Shown: piece after piece, positions 17,434 to 27,660 of the stretch | How positions within the stretch are numbered: position 1 is the first letter of the stretch | Layout of the letters: every line of letters starts with the position of its first letter | Source: Stenotrophomonas maltophilia | GTDB lineage: Bacteria; Pseudomonadota; Gammaproteobacteria; Xanthomonadales; Xanthomonadaceae | Length of the DNA stretch: 64,000 bases | Direction of reading: 5' to 3' | Assembly: GCA_002387845.1 (NCBI GenBank) | Contig: DGLB01000044.1 | Coordinates: 12,946 to 76,945, forward strand | Position numbers and translations under genes: made by a program | The notes under the pieces: model-generated | The model's database searches: none | Told to the model about the DNA's origin: nothing | What the model saw: the letters and a program-made list of their open reading frames with translations, nothing else

Positions 17434-20382
17434 TCATTGGATGATCAGTACAAGTTCATTGCGGCTGCCGCTGATGCTGGCGTCTTTGAAGCCGATCTGC
17501 AGGCGATGCCGGGTGCCCTCCTCATCGCGCAGGACGTAGATCACCGGCGCATCAAGCTGCTCGCGGAAGTTCATGTTCTCCTTGCCTCCGGCCATGCCGT
17601 CGTACCAGTAGGTCATGTCTGCCAGCCGGTGCAGGCTGACAAGCAGCTGACCAGGTGACGGCGGATGCGAGTGGAAGCCGTCGTCGGGCGGCTGATGCGC
17701 CACTGCGACGTTCAAGGCAGTGAAGTAAGGATCAAAGCTCAGCGCGGTGGGAGGTTTCTCATCCACCAGATGGTTGATCGGGTTGAACGCATAGCCGGTA
17801 TGGCTGAAGAAGATCTCATCGATCAGCTCGCTCTCCCAGCGGATCGTCGAGCTGTGCCCTTCAATCTGCACCGTGGCGAATCCGACCGACACCATGCTCT
17901 CGCGACGGTAGTTGAGCAACCAGAAGTCGATCGAGGTCAGGATGTAGTCGAAGGGATCGGGTTCCTGGCCCGGAATGTCGGGCGCTTCGTTGCCGTTCCA
18001 TACCCGTTCGCGCGTGAAGTGGTAGTTGTCCAGCTCCTTGTTGGACAAGGGTTCGCCATGGATGCGGATGGTCTGCTGGTCCGCTCCGCCCTTCTCGGTG
18101 GACTTGTGCACGCGGCCGTGAATGTCCTCGAACACGGCATAGAACTCGCGGCTGATCGGCGCGGCCAGCAGGAGATAGAAGTTCACGTACTGCGGAATGC
18201 CGCCTTCGCTCGGCGACGGCACCTCCGGAACGGCGCGCTGGTCGCGGAACGGCTTGAAACGGTTGCGTGCGTCGCTGTACGCCCAGTCCACGACGCTGCC
18301 ATGCGGTATGCCTTCCTGGCCATCCCCCACCTTTGGCACATCGTTATGGGTGTCGGTATCGACGAACTTGAGGGTGCCCAATTCATCCGGGGATACCTCG
18401 ATGTATTCGCCCGATTCAAGTCTCAGCGTCTCGATCTTGATGCGCACCGGTACCTGCTGCATGCCGTTGGCGAACACCCGGGTGTCGCCCAGCGGCTCGA
18501 TGTTGAATGCGTGGAGTTCTTCCCAGTGCGGAATCTCAAGCTCACGGTCCGCCAGCTCCAGCACGCTGTACCCGTACAAGGTGATGCCCTGCACGCTCAG
18601 CACGCAGCCCACCACCGCAATGGGGGCGTCCGACAGCACCATGGGCGGCGTGTAGAGCGCGGCGTGGTCGGTAGACTCGACGGCACCGTCGCCGATCACG
18701 GTCCAGGTATAGGTCACGTTGCGGCGGTCTGCCTCTGCCACGCCGAGGGCGTCCAGCTGCTCGGCCAGTGCCTTCTCCGGAATCACGAACTGCTGCGTGC
18801 TGCGCCCCACGCGCGACTGCACGAAGCCGGGTTCGATCTTCAACATGTGGTCCAGGCCGGTCAGCACCACGACCGCCTGCACGCTCTCACCGGACGAGGG
18901 GTCACGCACCTCGATGGCCTGGGCCACCAACGGCTCATCGCTGGAGGCGGGTGGATAATAGATGGCACGGCCGCCGCCGAGGTCCTCCAATCGTCCCAGT
19001 TTGGCCCCGAGCAGTTGCCATTGCAGCGCCCCCCGTGCCACCGATGAAGCCACCAGGCGTACCGGTGGTGCCGTCGGCTCGGCGGCACGGGTGGCGACCA
19101 GCGGTGCCACGTTCAGATTCTCGAAGCGGGTGAAGACCACACCGGTGGCAGCGTTCTGCTCGGCGCTGTGGCCGAGCGTTGCGGTGACCACCATCGGCAG
19201 CACGCTGCGACGGTCCACGGTCTTCTGCGGCGCGCGGTACACACCGCTGCTGCTGATGGTGCCGGCCGCGCCAGGCGTGTTGAGGCATCGGGTGGACCAC
19301 CCCAACACCTCGGTCACCGGCGTGCCGTCCCCGCGCCGCGCGGTGAACTGTTGGGACTGTGCGTTCTTGAGGCTGGTGAACTGCGGGTCGATCGACACAT
19401 AGCCCGGTGCCCTGCCCAGGTTGCCCACCACCAGCATGTCGTTCGGCGTGTGCCGGCCGTTGGCCGCCTCCACGAACACGTGGCTGGGGGGGAGCAGCTG
19501 CGTCTTGAGCACCTGCAACTGCGTGTCGTCCACGATGTTGATCAGCGGCCGCGCGATGACCAGCGAGGCCGAATAGAGCGGGCCATCGGGTCCCGCATCA
19601 TCCGGAATGAGGTAAGGAAAATCACTCCCCTCGACAGGCAGCGAGGTGTATTCCGATTTGAGCCCGCGCAGCTTCATGAAGATCAGCACCGCACCGTCAC
19701 CGGCGTTTTCCGCGTCGGCCCGCGTGGCCCCGGGGGCCGGCTGCGTGGTGATCTCGAAATCGATCGGGCTGAGCGGGGCATAGTTGCCAGCGTCGGCTAC
19801 CGCCAGGGTGTACTGGGTCTTGAACTGCGGCTGCTTGAGCACGTGCGCCAGCAGCACTTCGCCCAGCATCATCTGCGGCACGGGCGAGGTCACCAGGTTG
19901 CAGGTCGGCTTGCGTCCGTTCTCCGCACTGATCAGCACACGCCCGGTGTGGTCGGTTTCGCTGCCGACCGCGCGCAAGTCGATCTCCATCGTGAGTTCAA
20001 AGCCCATGCCCTCGGTCAGCCGGGAGCTGGCCCGCAGTTCCTCCCCCCGGCCCGCCATGCGGTCGAGCTCGACGAAATCTCCACCCACCAGTTCGATGGA
20101 AAGAGTGGCCTTGCGGTTACCGAGCTCCGCGCGGTCGAATGACAGCCGGGGCGGTCCGAACACCACCGACGACAGCTGCACCACAGCCGTACCGGATTCG
20201 TTGAGGGGAATCTCACCCGAGAAGGGCATGATGAGATGCGCCGCGCTGAATCCTTCGACGAACTGCCGCTCGAGCATCGTGTTGAGATGCGAGCGACTGA
20301 ACGCGGCAATGGCACCCCAGCCCAACATCGGCGATTTTGCCTGCAGTTTGACGAGCAGGTCGGTGAGCGAGTTGGAGGACAT
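17434..20382 (-). CDS. P47/OrfX (TULIP)-like protein E, divergent member with unique C-terminus
   Basis: This is the fifth and most divergent of five paralogues. The N terminus keeps the pattern of the others (MLGWGAIAAFSRSHLN at residues 19-34, with Gly in place of the Asp of the WD pair). A PRLSFDRAELGNRKATLSI block follows, then the GDGAVLIFMKLRG and YLIPDDAG...YSASLVIARPLI region that resembles clostridial P47. Ig-like units follow (for example GTISSSGVYRAP). The last ~350 residues, from about 640, are not shared with the other four and contain no motif I recognise. P47-family proteins have TULIP folds and some bind lipids. That this protein does so is inference. ATG at 20382 follows AGGAG. 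No signal peptide. Confidence 0.62.
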   Translation of the reverse strand: MSSNSLTDLLVKLQAKSPMLGWGAIAAFSRSHLNTMLERQFVEGFSAAHLIMPFSGEIPLNESGTAVVQLSSVVFGPPRLSFDRAELGNRKATLSIELVGGDFVELDRMAGRGEELRASSRLTEGMGFELTMEIDLRAVGSETDHTGRVLISAENGRKPTCNLVTSPVPQMMLGEVLLAHVLKQPQFKTQYTLAVADAGNYAPLSPIDFEITTQPAPGATRADAENAGDGAVLIFMKLRGLKSEYTSLPVEGSDFPYLIPDDAGPDGPLYSASLVIARPLINIVDDTQLQVLKTQLLPPSHVFVEAANGRHTPNDMLVVGNLGRAPGYVSIDPQFTSLKNAQSQQFTARRGDGTPVTEVLGWSTRCLNTPGAAGTISSSGVYRAPQKTVDRRSVLPMVVTATLGHSAEQNAATGVVFTRFENLNVAPLVATRAAEPTAPPVRLVASSVARGALQWQLLGAKLGRLEDLGGGRAIYYPPASSDEPLVAQAIEVRDPSSGESVQAVVVLTGLDHMLKIEPGFVQSRVGRSTQQFVIPEKALAEQLDALGVAEADRRNVTYTWTVIGDGAVESTDHAALYTPPMVLSDAPIAVVGCVLSVQGITLYGYSVLELADRELEIPHWEELHAFNIEPLGDTRVFANGMQQVPVRIKIETLRLESGEYIEVSPDELGTLKFVDTDTHNDVPKVGDGQEGIPHGSVVDWAYSDARNRFKPFRDQRAVPEVPSPSEGGIPQYVNFYLLLAAPISREFYAVFEDIHGRVHKSTEKGGADQQTIRIHGEPLSNKELDNYHFTRERVWNGNEAPDIPGQEPDPFDYILTSIDFWLLNYRRESMVSVGFATVQIEGHSSTIRWESELIDEIFFSHTGYAFNPINHLVDEKPPTALSFDPYFTALNVAVAHQPPDDGFHSHPPSPGQLLVSLHRLADMTYWYDGMAGGKENMNFREQLDAPVIYVLRDEEGTRHRLQIGFKDASISGSRNELVLIIQ

Positions 20383-20412
20383 GTCGTTGCTCCTGTTGCA
20401 GTTGAGGGGAAC

Positions 20413-22782
20413 TCAGGCCGCCTCGCGACCGAGCGATTCGAGATCAATCAACGGGACCGGCAGGATGATGCAGTCGGTAATGGAGATGCCCGGCAACTGC
20501 AGCGCCGCCATGACCACCACAAACGCATGCGGCGAACCCGCGTCCAACGTCAGCACGCCGGTCACCGGATCGAGGTGGCCGCCGCCAGCCAGCAACGACC
20601 AGCTCGCACCTTCGATCGCTCCCTGCCCGGTCGACAGCTCCAGTTGCAGGTGTCCCTCGGGCAACGAGGACTCGCGGACCCGGATCTGCGCGGTTGTGCC
20701 GCGCTCCAGCACCACGATGTAGCTGGTGTGCTCGCCGGTGCCCGACCCCGAGACCACCCGGACTTCGTCCACCGACACGAGGCGTGCCGGGGCGTCCACG
20801 AGCGGACCCGGCAGATACTCGCGTTCATCGGTGCGAGAGGTCTCCTCCGTACCGCGTGCCGGTATCTGCAGCCGGGCTCCGGTCTGCGACTGCAGGCTCC
20901 ATGCCAGGGCCGCACCGTCGATGCTCCCCGCGGAAAGGCGAACCCGCGCGCCGCCCAGTGCCGTGATCGCCACCACGGGATTGATCGCCACCGCGTGGCG
21001 AAGCACCCGCACCAGCGCCGAGCTGATGTAACTTCCGCACAGCGCACTGACCCGCACCCGCAGGTCGGGACCGACCCAGGCATCGGCGCGGGGTGCCCGG
21101 TAGTGCCCGGTGGCGGAGATGCTTCCCGGGTCCGCCAGTCCGCCGTCCACGCTTTCCACACGCCAGCGAACGTCGTGCTGCGACGGCCGCAGCGAGAAGT
21201 CACACTCGCCTTCCGCCGCCAATGCGATTTCCAGAGGGACAATGGAGAATGCGTCCGCAGCCGGTGTCAGGTCACCGAACAGCACCACGTCCATCGGGAA
21301 GTGCGCACTGTCCAGGGTGACCGTGTCCTGCGTATGGAACAGCAGCCCTTTGGAGCGGAAGATCTCGATCTCCTCACAGGGTGCGAGGAACGCGCCGAAG
21401 GTCTGGTCGATCGTGGACTGCAGCAGCTCCGTGGCCGCGCGCGCGACCGCAGCCGCATACGGCACGTGCGCCGCCACCTGGGTGCGCACGTGCACCGAGC
21501 ACTCCGCTGCCAACACAGCGCTCGTCGAAATGAACAGCGCGCCGTCGTCATCCACCCCGAACCGGTAGTCGCGCTGCACCGACCAGTGGCTGTCGAAGCT
21601 GCTGTAGCCGTCCGGTGACGTGGTCGTCACCTCCAGCGGCGTGCTCGAATGTCCCTCTGCCGTCCCACTCCAGCGGTACCGCAAGGCGTCATCATCGAAC
21701 TGGAACGAGAACGACGCGGTCCCCAGCAGGGAAGGCTCACCCATCGGCAGCCCGAAGATGCCCCTACGCACTTTCTCGAACGGCTCCATGTCATCAAGGT
21801 GGCCGACCAGACCCCGGGCATAGGACGCGGAAACCGTCACCTCGCCCACCGGCGCGTCCACGTTCGAGGCATTCTCGAAGGTCAGCCGGGTGTTCGGCGA
21901 GGCGCGTGTGATGCCCTCGGCCACCAGTCGGCGCAGGACGAAGTGGTGGCCCATCATCAGCGTCGCCGAGCGCCCCATCGGAATCGGGTACTTCCAGCTC
22001 TGCTCGTTCAGGGGAACACGCCCCGGCTCGCTGCCCGTGGCGGCGATGAACAACAGCACGGCACCGTCGCCGTAGGCCGAGGGTCCCGCCTGCCGTAGCG
22101 ATGGCGCGGGGAACACGCGCACCGTGAACTGACCGGTCCGGAACACGTCGCGCCCGTCGTGCCGGGTCAACGTCGTCAGCACATACAGTTTCTGCGGGTC
22201 GGGCAATGCGCGGAACAGCTCCTGGAAGTAACTTCCGGTCAGCGCGCGCAGCGCCGGATCCGGTGATGACACTTCGAACTGCGTGGCGCGCGACAGGTCC
22301 AGCTGCACCTTGCCTGCCGTGGTCAGCGTGGCCGGTGCCTCCGCCAGCGCCACCCGTGCCGTGACCTGCGGTCCGCGGGCCGCATCGATCACATCGATCC
22401 TCGCCACTCGCCGGTAGCGCTCTTCAATGGCCTTCTCCAGCCCCAGGTGCAGACCGCCAGCGACGCGCATGCCGAGCGTGCATTGCGAATTCTCGAAAGA
22501 CACGCGCTCGAACGACAGGCGCGGCGCTTCGATGCGATAGTCCTGCACATACTCCCAGACCTTGTTGGGAATGACATCGAACAGCTGCGACACCGGCGGC
22601 AGCAGTGCCTGGCTGTCGCCCAGCCGGGTGATGTAGTCCTGCATCAGGATCCGATTGGCATGCACACGGTCGTACGCGACGATGGCGTCCCAGCCCAGGG
22701 TGCGGGGCTGCTGCCGCATCCACTGCAGCAGCTCCTGTTCGGACTGCGCTGCCGGGCGCTCAAGGGGCGGAGGCACGCTCAT
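20413..22782 (-). CDS. P47/OrfX (TULIP)-like protein D with Ig-like C-terminus
   Basis: This 789-residue protein has the same architecture as proteins A-C. A helical N terminus leads into TLGWDAIVAYDRVHANRILM (residues 28-47), then PRLSFERVSFENSQCTL and the GDGAVLLFIAATG...YPIPMGRSATLMMGHHFVLRRL region. The C-terminal third holds Ig-like units (GSISATGHYRAP and a final segment ending VPLIDLESL). It diverges most from A-C in the central region. I chose the ATG at 22782 because it overlaps the stop of the preceding gene by four bases (ATGA). The open frame extends to 22983 but would run far into the neighbour. No signal peptide or membrane helix. Confidence 0.65.
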   Translation of the reverse strand: MSVPPPLERPAAQSEQELLQWMRQQPRTLGWDAIVAYDRVHANRILMQDYITRLGDSQALLPPVSQLFDVIPNKVWEYVQDYRIEAPRLSFERVSFENSQCTLGMRVAGGLHLGLEKAIEERYRRVARIDVIDAARGPQVTARVALAEAPATLTTAGKVQLDLSRATQFEVSSPDPALRALTGSYFQELFRALPDPQKLYVLTTLTRHDGRDVFRTGQFTVRVFPAPSLRQAGPSAYGDGAVLLFIAATGSEPGRVPLNEQSWKYPIPMGRSATLMMGHHFVLRRLVAEGITRASPNTRLTFENASNVDAPVGEVTVSASYARGLVGHLDDMEPFEKVRRGIFGLPMGEPSLLGTASFSFQFDDDALRYRWSGTAEGHSSTPLEVTTTSPDGYSSFDSHWSVQRDYRFGVDDDGALFISTSAVLAAECSVHVRTQVAAHVPYAAAVARAATELLQSTIDQTFGAFLAPCEEIEIFRSKGLLFHTQDTVTLDSAHFPMDVVLFGDLTPAADAFSIVPLEIALAAEGECDFSLRPSQHDVRWRVESVDGGLADPGSISATGHYRAPRADAWVGPDLRVRVSALCGSYISSALVRVLRHAVAINPVVAITALGGARVRLSAGSIDGAALAWSLQSQTGARLQIPARGTEETSRTDEREYLPGPLVDAPARLVSVDEVRVVSGSGTGEHTSYIVVLERGTTAQIRVRESSLPEGHLQLELSTGQGAIEGASWSLLAGGGHLDPVTGVLTLDAGSPHAFVVVMAALQLPGISITDCIILPVPLIDLESLGREAA

Positions 22783-25184
22783 GACTCGGGCACCGGGTCG
22801 ACCTTCAGCTGCTCGAGGTCCACGAGCGGTACGGTGAGCAGGATGTAGCTGCTGAACACCGGCACCCCGGGGAACGGGTAGCTCTTGTAGGCCTGGATGA
22901 CGGCGAACTTCAGCGGGGCGTCGGGGTCGGCGGTGTACAGGCCGGCGGCGGAAATCGCACCACTGCCCAGCACGATCGACCACTCCACGCCCTCCATCGG
23001 GTCCTCCCCACCTCCCATGAATTGCAGCTGGACCTGCTCCGGCGTCATGCTCTCCGGTGCCGGACGCACGTGGCCCATGGTCGGAATCAGCAACGTCACC
23101 ACGTAGGAGGTCTGGGCGACCTGGGTGCGCGGGTGGGTGACGACCACTTCGTCAATGGCAATGAAGTCAGCGGGGGCCGGGTCCTCCGGAATCTGAAGTT
23201 GAGGCCCGGAAATGTAGAAGTGGTCGCCCGGCTCATACGGCACCAGGTTGTCCGGCGGAATCGCCTCCAGCCGCCCGCCCGACCCGGACTTCACCGCCCA
23301 CTGCAAGGCAGCACCGTCCAGTGCGCCGGCGGAAAATTTCACCTTCTGGCCGCCCATACCCACGACCACCACATTGGGATTGCACACGATCTCCCGCTTG
23401 AGCACGCGCACCAGCGCGGTGCTGGCATGCCCACCCAGCGTGGCGCGCACCAGCACCATGGTGTAATGCCGCGCGATGGCATCCGCGGGCGGAGCCGTGA
23501 ACAGGCCGCCCGCGCTGATGGTGCCTGTCCCGTCGTCATAGCCTTCGATGGATTCAACGCTCCAGACCGCGCCAGCGGGCCCTTCCAGCTGCGCCTGACC
23601 TCCGGCGACGACCAGCACTTCCTGCGGCTCGATGGCGAAGGCGGTCTCCCGGGGTGCCAGAGTGCCGAATACGGCCAGATCCGTGGGAAGGTGTCCGGCG
23701 CGCAGCTGCAGCGCGTCTTCGCTGCGGAACAACAGGCTATTGAGGCGGAACAGGTCCACCTCGCCGACGTACCTGAGCGCGGTGGCAAACGCATTCTCGA
23801 GGCCGTCGAGCACGTAGGGAAGGTTATGCGCCATGCATTCCGCCGCCGCCTCGCGACCCAGCCTCGAATCCCAGTCCAGAATCCGGTGCGTCACCTCGTG
23901 GACACGTTGTGCCTCGTCCTCCACCAGCGCCAGCCTGCCGTCCGCATCGACCTCGAAGGTGTAGGTCCGCTTCAGGTTGTAGGTAAGGTCGAACCAGACC
24001 CGCATCCAGTTGAATTCAGGATCCAGGTCCTCGTCGATGACATCGAACCACGCATCAATACCGGCCCTGTTACCCGTGCTGCCCCGCCATTCCACCGTGA
24101 TGCGGTCGTCTTCCGGAGTGACGTCGAACACGCCCGGCTGCCAGTAACTGGGGTCACACAACGGGAGCATCACCCACATCCGGCAGCCATCCCAGCGCAG
24201 ATAAGGCGCGAAGCTGAACTCCTGCTTGTTCGTCCCCGCGGTGACATGCAGGACGCCAGGGGCGAGCCCAGGAATGGTGTCGTTGTCGTACGAAATGAAA
24301 CACTCGCCCCATTCGGCAATGTCGCGGACACCGCGTTCTATCAAGCGCCGCAACAGGAAGTGAATGCCGACCAGCAGCGTCACCGAGTCGCCCACCGGAA
24401 TCGGATAGAGCCAGCCCTCTTCACTGATGGGCCCGACCGAGGGGGGCTGTGTCTTGCCATGCACGAAGACCAGCACCGCGCCTTCGCCCCACGCCGGCGA
24501 CGCGCGGTGGGTCGCGTCGCGCCGGCTGAATACCCGGATCATGAAGCTTTTGGGATCCAGGAAGTCGTTGTCCTCGACCGGCCCCAGCTCGCTCAGTGTG
24601 AAGCGCTGCTTCTCCGGTGGCAGATTGTCGAACAGATGCTGGAAGTATTTGCCACCGAGGTTGCGCATCGTCGGCGTGTCGGCGTTCGTCAGTTCAAGAT
24701 CGAGCGCATCGCGCAGATTGATCTCGACCTTGCCGGAGGTGGTCACCCCCCCCTCCACGTCCGAAAGATGCACCTTCCCCATCAGCTTGGGGCCCTGCAA
24801 TGCATCGATGACTTCCACCTTCGTGATGCGGCGCACCTGGTGCTGCGGCTTCTCGATGGTCAGCTGCATGCCTCCCATGACGTGCATCGTCAGGTTGGCC
24901 TTCGAGTTTGCAATGCTGCTGTCTTCGAACGACAGCCGCGGGGACGTCAGCAGGTATTCATAGATGTACTCCCAGTGCGTCCCTTCGGCGTGCTCGTGCA
25001 GCTGGGTCACCGGCGGCAGATAGCGCTCACTGTTGAACCGCGCGATGTATTCCTGCATCAGCAGGCGATTGGCGCGAGTGCGGTCGTACGCCAGCAGCGC
25101 GTCCCATTCGTAGGTCCGCGGGCGCTCCCGCAGCCAAGCCAGCAGCTCGGGTGCGGTGGGAACTCGGTCGGATGGTCGGGACAT
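22779..25184 (-). CDS. P47/OrfX (TULIP)-like protein C with Ig-like C-terminus
   Basis: The 801-residue protein shows the family signature clearly. RTYEWDALLAYDRTRAN lies at 23-39, FLDPKSFMIRVF at 208-219, GEGAVLVFVHG at 233-243 and YPIPVGDSVTLLVGIHFLLR at 260-279. The same spaced pattern (TYGWD, NPK.F, a beta strand, then a Pro-rich turn and LLIS) is what I recall in Clostridium botulinum P47. From about residue 510, three Ig-like units follow (GTISAGGLFTAP, NPNVVVVGMGGQKVKFSAG, GAISAAGLYTADPDAP). The protein ends with a VPLVDLEQL segment conserved in A-D. An ideal AGGAGG precedes the ATG. No signal peptide. Confidence 0.66.
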   Translation of the reverse strand: MSRPSDRVPTAPELLAWLRERPRTYEWDALLAYDRTRANRLLMQEYIARFNSERYLPPVTQLHEHAEGTHWEYIYEYLLTSPRLSFEDSSIANSKANLTMHVMGGMQLTIEKPQHQVRRITKVEVIDALQGPKLMGKVHLSDVEGGVTTSGKVEINLRDALDLELTNADTPTMRNLGGKYFQHLFDNLPPEKQRFTLSELGPVEDNDFLDPKSFMIRVFSRRDATHRASPAWGEGAVLVFVHGKTQPPSVGPISEEGWLYPIPVGDSVTLLVGIHFLLRRLIERGVRDIAEWGECFISYDNDTIPGLAPGVLHVTAGTNKQEFSFAPYLRWDGCRMWVMLPLCDPSYWQPGVFDVTPEDDRITVEWRGSTGNRAGIDAWFDVIDEDLDPEFNWMRVWFDLTYNLKRTYTFEVDADGRLALVEDEAQRVHEVTHRILDWDSRLGREAAAECMAHNLPYVLDGLENAFATALRYVGEVDLFRLNSLLFRSEDALQLRAGHLPTDLAVFGTLAPRETAFAIEPQEVLVVAGGQAQLEGPAGAVWSVESIEGYDDGTGTISAGGLFTAPPADAIARHYTMVLVRATLGGHASTALVRVLKREIVCNPNVVVVGMGGQKVKFSAGALDGAALQWAVKSGSGGRLEAIPPDNLVPYEPGDHFYISGPQLQIPEDPAPADFIAIDEVVVTHPRTQVAQTSYVVTLLIPTMGHVRPAPESMTPEQVQLQFMGGGEDPMEGVEWSIVLGSGAISAAGLYTADPDAPLKFAVIQAYKSYPFPGVPVFSSYILLTVPLVDLEQLKVDPVPES

Positions 25185-25219
25185 GGACGTGCCTCCTGAC
25201 GATGGGAAGAACGATGCGA

Positions 25220-27622
25220 TCAGTGCTCGGGTACCGGGGCGACCGGCAGCGCTTCAAGGTCCACCAGCGGCACCGTCAGCAGGGTGTAGCTGCAGAACAC
25301 CGGCACGCCGGGAATCTCGAGATTCCGGTAGCCCTGGATGACGGCGAACTTCAGCGGGGCGTCCGGGTCGGCGGTGTAAAGGCCCGTGGCGTCGATCGCG
25401 CCACTACCCAGCACGATCGACCATTGCACGCCCTCCACGGGCTCGGGCGCACCGGCCAGAAACACCAGCTGCACCTCGGTCGGCGTCATGCTCCCGGCGA
25501 CCGGCCTCACTTCGCCCAGGGTTGCGCGCAGCAGGGTGACCACGTAGGAGGTCTGCGACGTCTGCGTGCTGGCGTGCGTCACGACGACTTCGTCCACGGC
25601 AATGAAGCTGTCGGGCGTCGGCTCGCCCGGGGGTTCGATGACCGGCCCGGAGATGTAGAAGTGATCCCCCGGCTCGTAGGGTACCGGGTGGTCCAGTGGA
25701 ATCTCTTCCAGCCGACCACCCGAGCGGGACGCCAGTTCCCATTGCACTGCACCGCCTGCCAGCGCGGCGGCGGAGAACTTCACCTTCTGCCCGCCCATAC
25801 CCACCACCACCACATGGGGATTACAGGCGATCTCCCGGGTGACCACGCGCGCCACCGCACTGCTAGTGTGGCTGGCGAACGTCGCGTTGATTACCACCTG
25901 GCGGCCGGCCTGCCCGTGCATCTGGTCGGTGGACGGAGCGGTGTACAGGCCCTTCTGGTCGATGCTGCCCCACGTCGCTTCATCCTCACCGCTGCCGGTC
26001 AGGGTCCAGCGCGCACCTTCGGGAGCCGTGAACCGCGCCTGCCCACCCACGCAGAGCCGCACGTCCTGCGGCGACACCGCAAAGGCCGGCTCCCGGGGCG
26101 CCAGATCACCCAGCACCAGCAGGTCCATCGGGCAGTGGGTGCGACGGGGCTTCAGCCGGTCGGTGCCACCGAATACCGCGCCCGTATGCAGGAACGCCTC
26201 GACTTCGTCGATGCAACCGAGCACGCCGCTGAACACCGCCTCCAGGCCGTCGAGTACATGCGACACAACGGGCTCGAAGCACTGCTCCGCCAGGTCGCGC
26301 CCCAGGTCGGTGGACCAGCTCAGCAGCCGATGCGTCACATCATGCACGCGCTCATCGGTGTCTTCCCTCCACGCGAGGGTCGCGTTCTCGAGGGTGCTCA
26401 GCCAGTACACCCGTTTCAGCGTCCAGCTGGCACTGAACCAGACCCGCATCGACTCCGGAAAGAAGGCATTGTCCTTGGCCATGACATCGAAGAAGGCTTC
26501 CACGCCCCCCCATCGTCCGCCGGTGCTTCCGTTCCATTCCACGACCAGGCGGTCGTCCTGCAGCACCACCTTGAACAGCCCGGGTGCCAGATAGTCCGGG
26601 CTGTTCAGTGGCAGGTTGAAACACACCCTGCAGGCGTCGAACTCCAGGAATGGCGAGAGCTCCCGGTCGTGGCGAACCACGCCCTCCGTGACGTGCAACG
26701 CGCCCGCAGGGGCCGACGGATGGGTCGGATTGTCATACTCGATGATGCAGGTGCCTTCATTGACCAGCGCACGCACGGCACGGTCCAGCAGCCCGCACAC
26801 CAGCACATGGTTGCTCACCAGCAGCGACGCTGACATGCCGGTCGAAATGGGATACACCCAGCCGTCCTGGTTGATCGGGCCCGTCATGGGCGGGGTGCCT
26901 TTACCGTGGGCAAAGACCACCACGGCACCGTCGCCCGCCCCGGGCGAGGTCGCATCCTGACGATTGAACACCCGGACCAGGCCACTGCCCGGATCGAGCA
27001 GCGCATTCTCGGGCACGGAGTTGAGCGAGCTCAGCACGACGTGTTGCCGTTCCGGCGATAGGCCGGAGAACAGTTGCTGGAAGTAGCGCCCGCCCCGCAC
27101 GCGCATGCGGTGCGTATCGGCGTAGGTCAGCTGAAGGTCGCGCACCTGGCCCAGGGCAAACTCGACGTTGCCGGAGCCGGACGCCACCCCTTCTGCTCCG
27201 GAAAGCGAGATCGTGCCGACCAGTTTCGGTCCCTGCAGTGCATCGAAGACCTCGACCTTGGCAAGCCGGCGCGCGTGCTGCGGGGGTTGCTCCACCGTCA
27301 ACTGCAGGCCGTCCACCACGCCCAGGGTCAGCGTCGCGTTCGCGCTGCCCAGGCTGCTGTTCTCGAACGAGAGGCGTGGCGCGTCCAGCTGGAGTCCGTG
27401 GATGTATTCCCAGTGGCTGCCTTCTTCGTGCTCATGCAGTTGGGTCACGGCCGGCAGCGGCGCGCCGGTATTGAAACGCAGTAGGTAGTCCTGCATCAGC
27501 AGACGGTTGCACTGCACGCGGTCATACGCCAGCAGCACATCCCATGCGTAGGTCTGCGGGCGCTCGCGCAGCCATGCCCGCAGCTCGGCTGTGGTCGGTA
27601 TCGGGAAGTGGGAGTCAGACAT
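25220..27622 (-). CDS. P47/OrfX (TULIP)-like protein B with Ig-like C-terminus
   Basis: The 800-residue paralogue has TYAWDVLLAYDRVQCNRLLM at residues 24-43, PRLSFENSSLGSANATLTL at about 83-101, GDGAVVVFAHG, and YPISTGMSASLLVSNHVLVC. The C-terminal Ig-like units (WGSIDQKGLYTAP; NPHVVVVGMGGQKVKFSAA; GAIDATGLYTADPDAP; VPLVDLEAL) are nearly the same as those of protein C. This points to recent duplication or gene conversion of the 3' halves. The central part (about residues 290-470) differs more. ATG at 27622 follows AGGAG. It lies 38 bp after the stop of protein A, in the same operon. Confidence 0.66.
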   Translation of the reverse strand: MSDSHFPIPTTAELRAWLRERPQTYAWDVLLAYDRVQCNRLLMQDYLLRFNTGAPLPAVTQLHEHEEGSHWEYIHGLQLDAPRLSFENSSLGSANATLTLGVVDGLQLTVEQPPQHARRLAKVEVFDALQGPKLVGTISLSGAEGVASGSGNVEFALGQVRDLQLTYADTHRMRVRGGRYFQQLFSGLSPERQHVVLSSLNSVPENALLDPGSGLVRVFNRQDATSPGAGDGAVVVFAHGKGTPPMTGPINQDGWVYPISTGMSASLLVSNHVLVCGLLDRAVRALVNEGTCIIEYDNPTHPSAPAGALHVTEGVVRHDRELSPFLEFDACRVCFNLPLNSPDYLAPGLFKVVLQDDRLVVEWNGSTGGRWGGVEAFFDVMAKDNAFFPESMRVWFSASWTLKRVYWLSTLENATLAWREDTDERVHDVTHRLLSWSTDLGRDLAEQCFEPVVSHVLDGLEAVFSGVLGCIDEVEAFLHTGAVFGGTDRLKPRRTHCPMDLLVLGDLAPREPAFAVSPQDVRLCVGGQARFTAPEGARWTLTGSGEDEATWGSIDQKGLYTAPSTDQMHGQAGRQVVINATFASHTSSAVARVVTREIACNPHVVVVGMGGQKVKFSAAALAGGAVQWELASRSGGRLEEIPLDHPVPYEPGDHFYISGPVIEPPGEPTPDSFIAVDEVVVTHASTQTSQTSYVVTLLRATLGEVRPVAGSMTPTEVQLVFLAGAPEPVEGVQWSIVLGSGAIDATGLYTADPDAPLKFAVIQGYRNLEIPGVPVFCSYTLLTVPLVDLEALPVAPVPEH

Positions 27623-27660
27623 GGGAATCGCTCCTGATCAAACGCAGCACCTGCACACGT

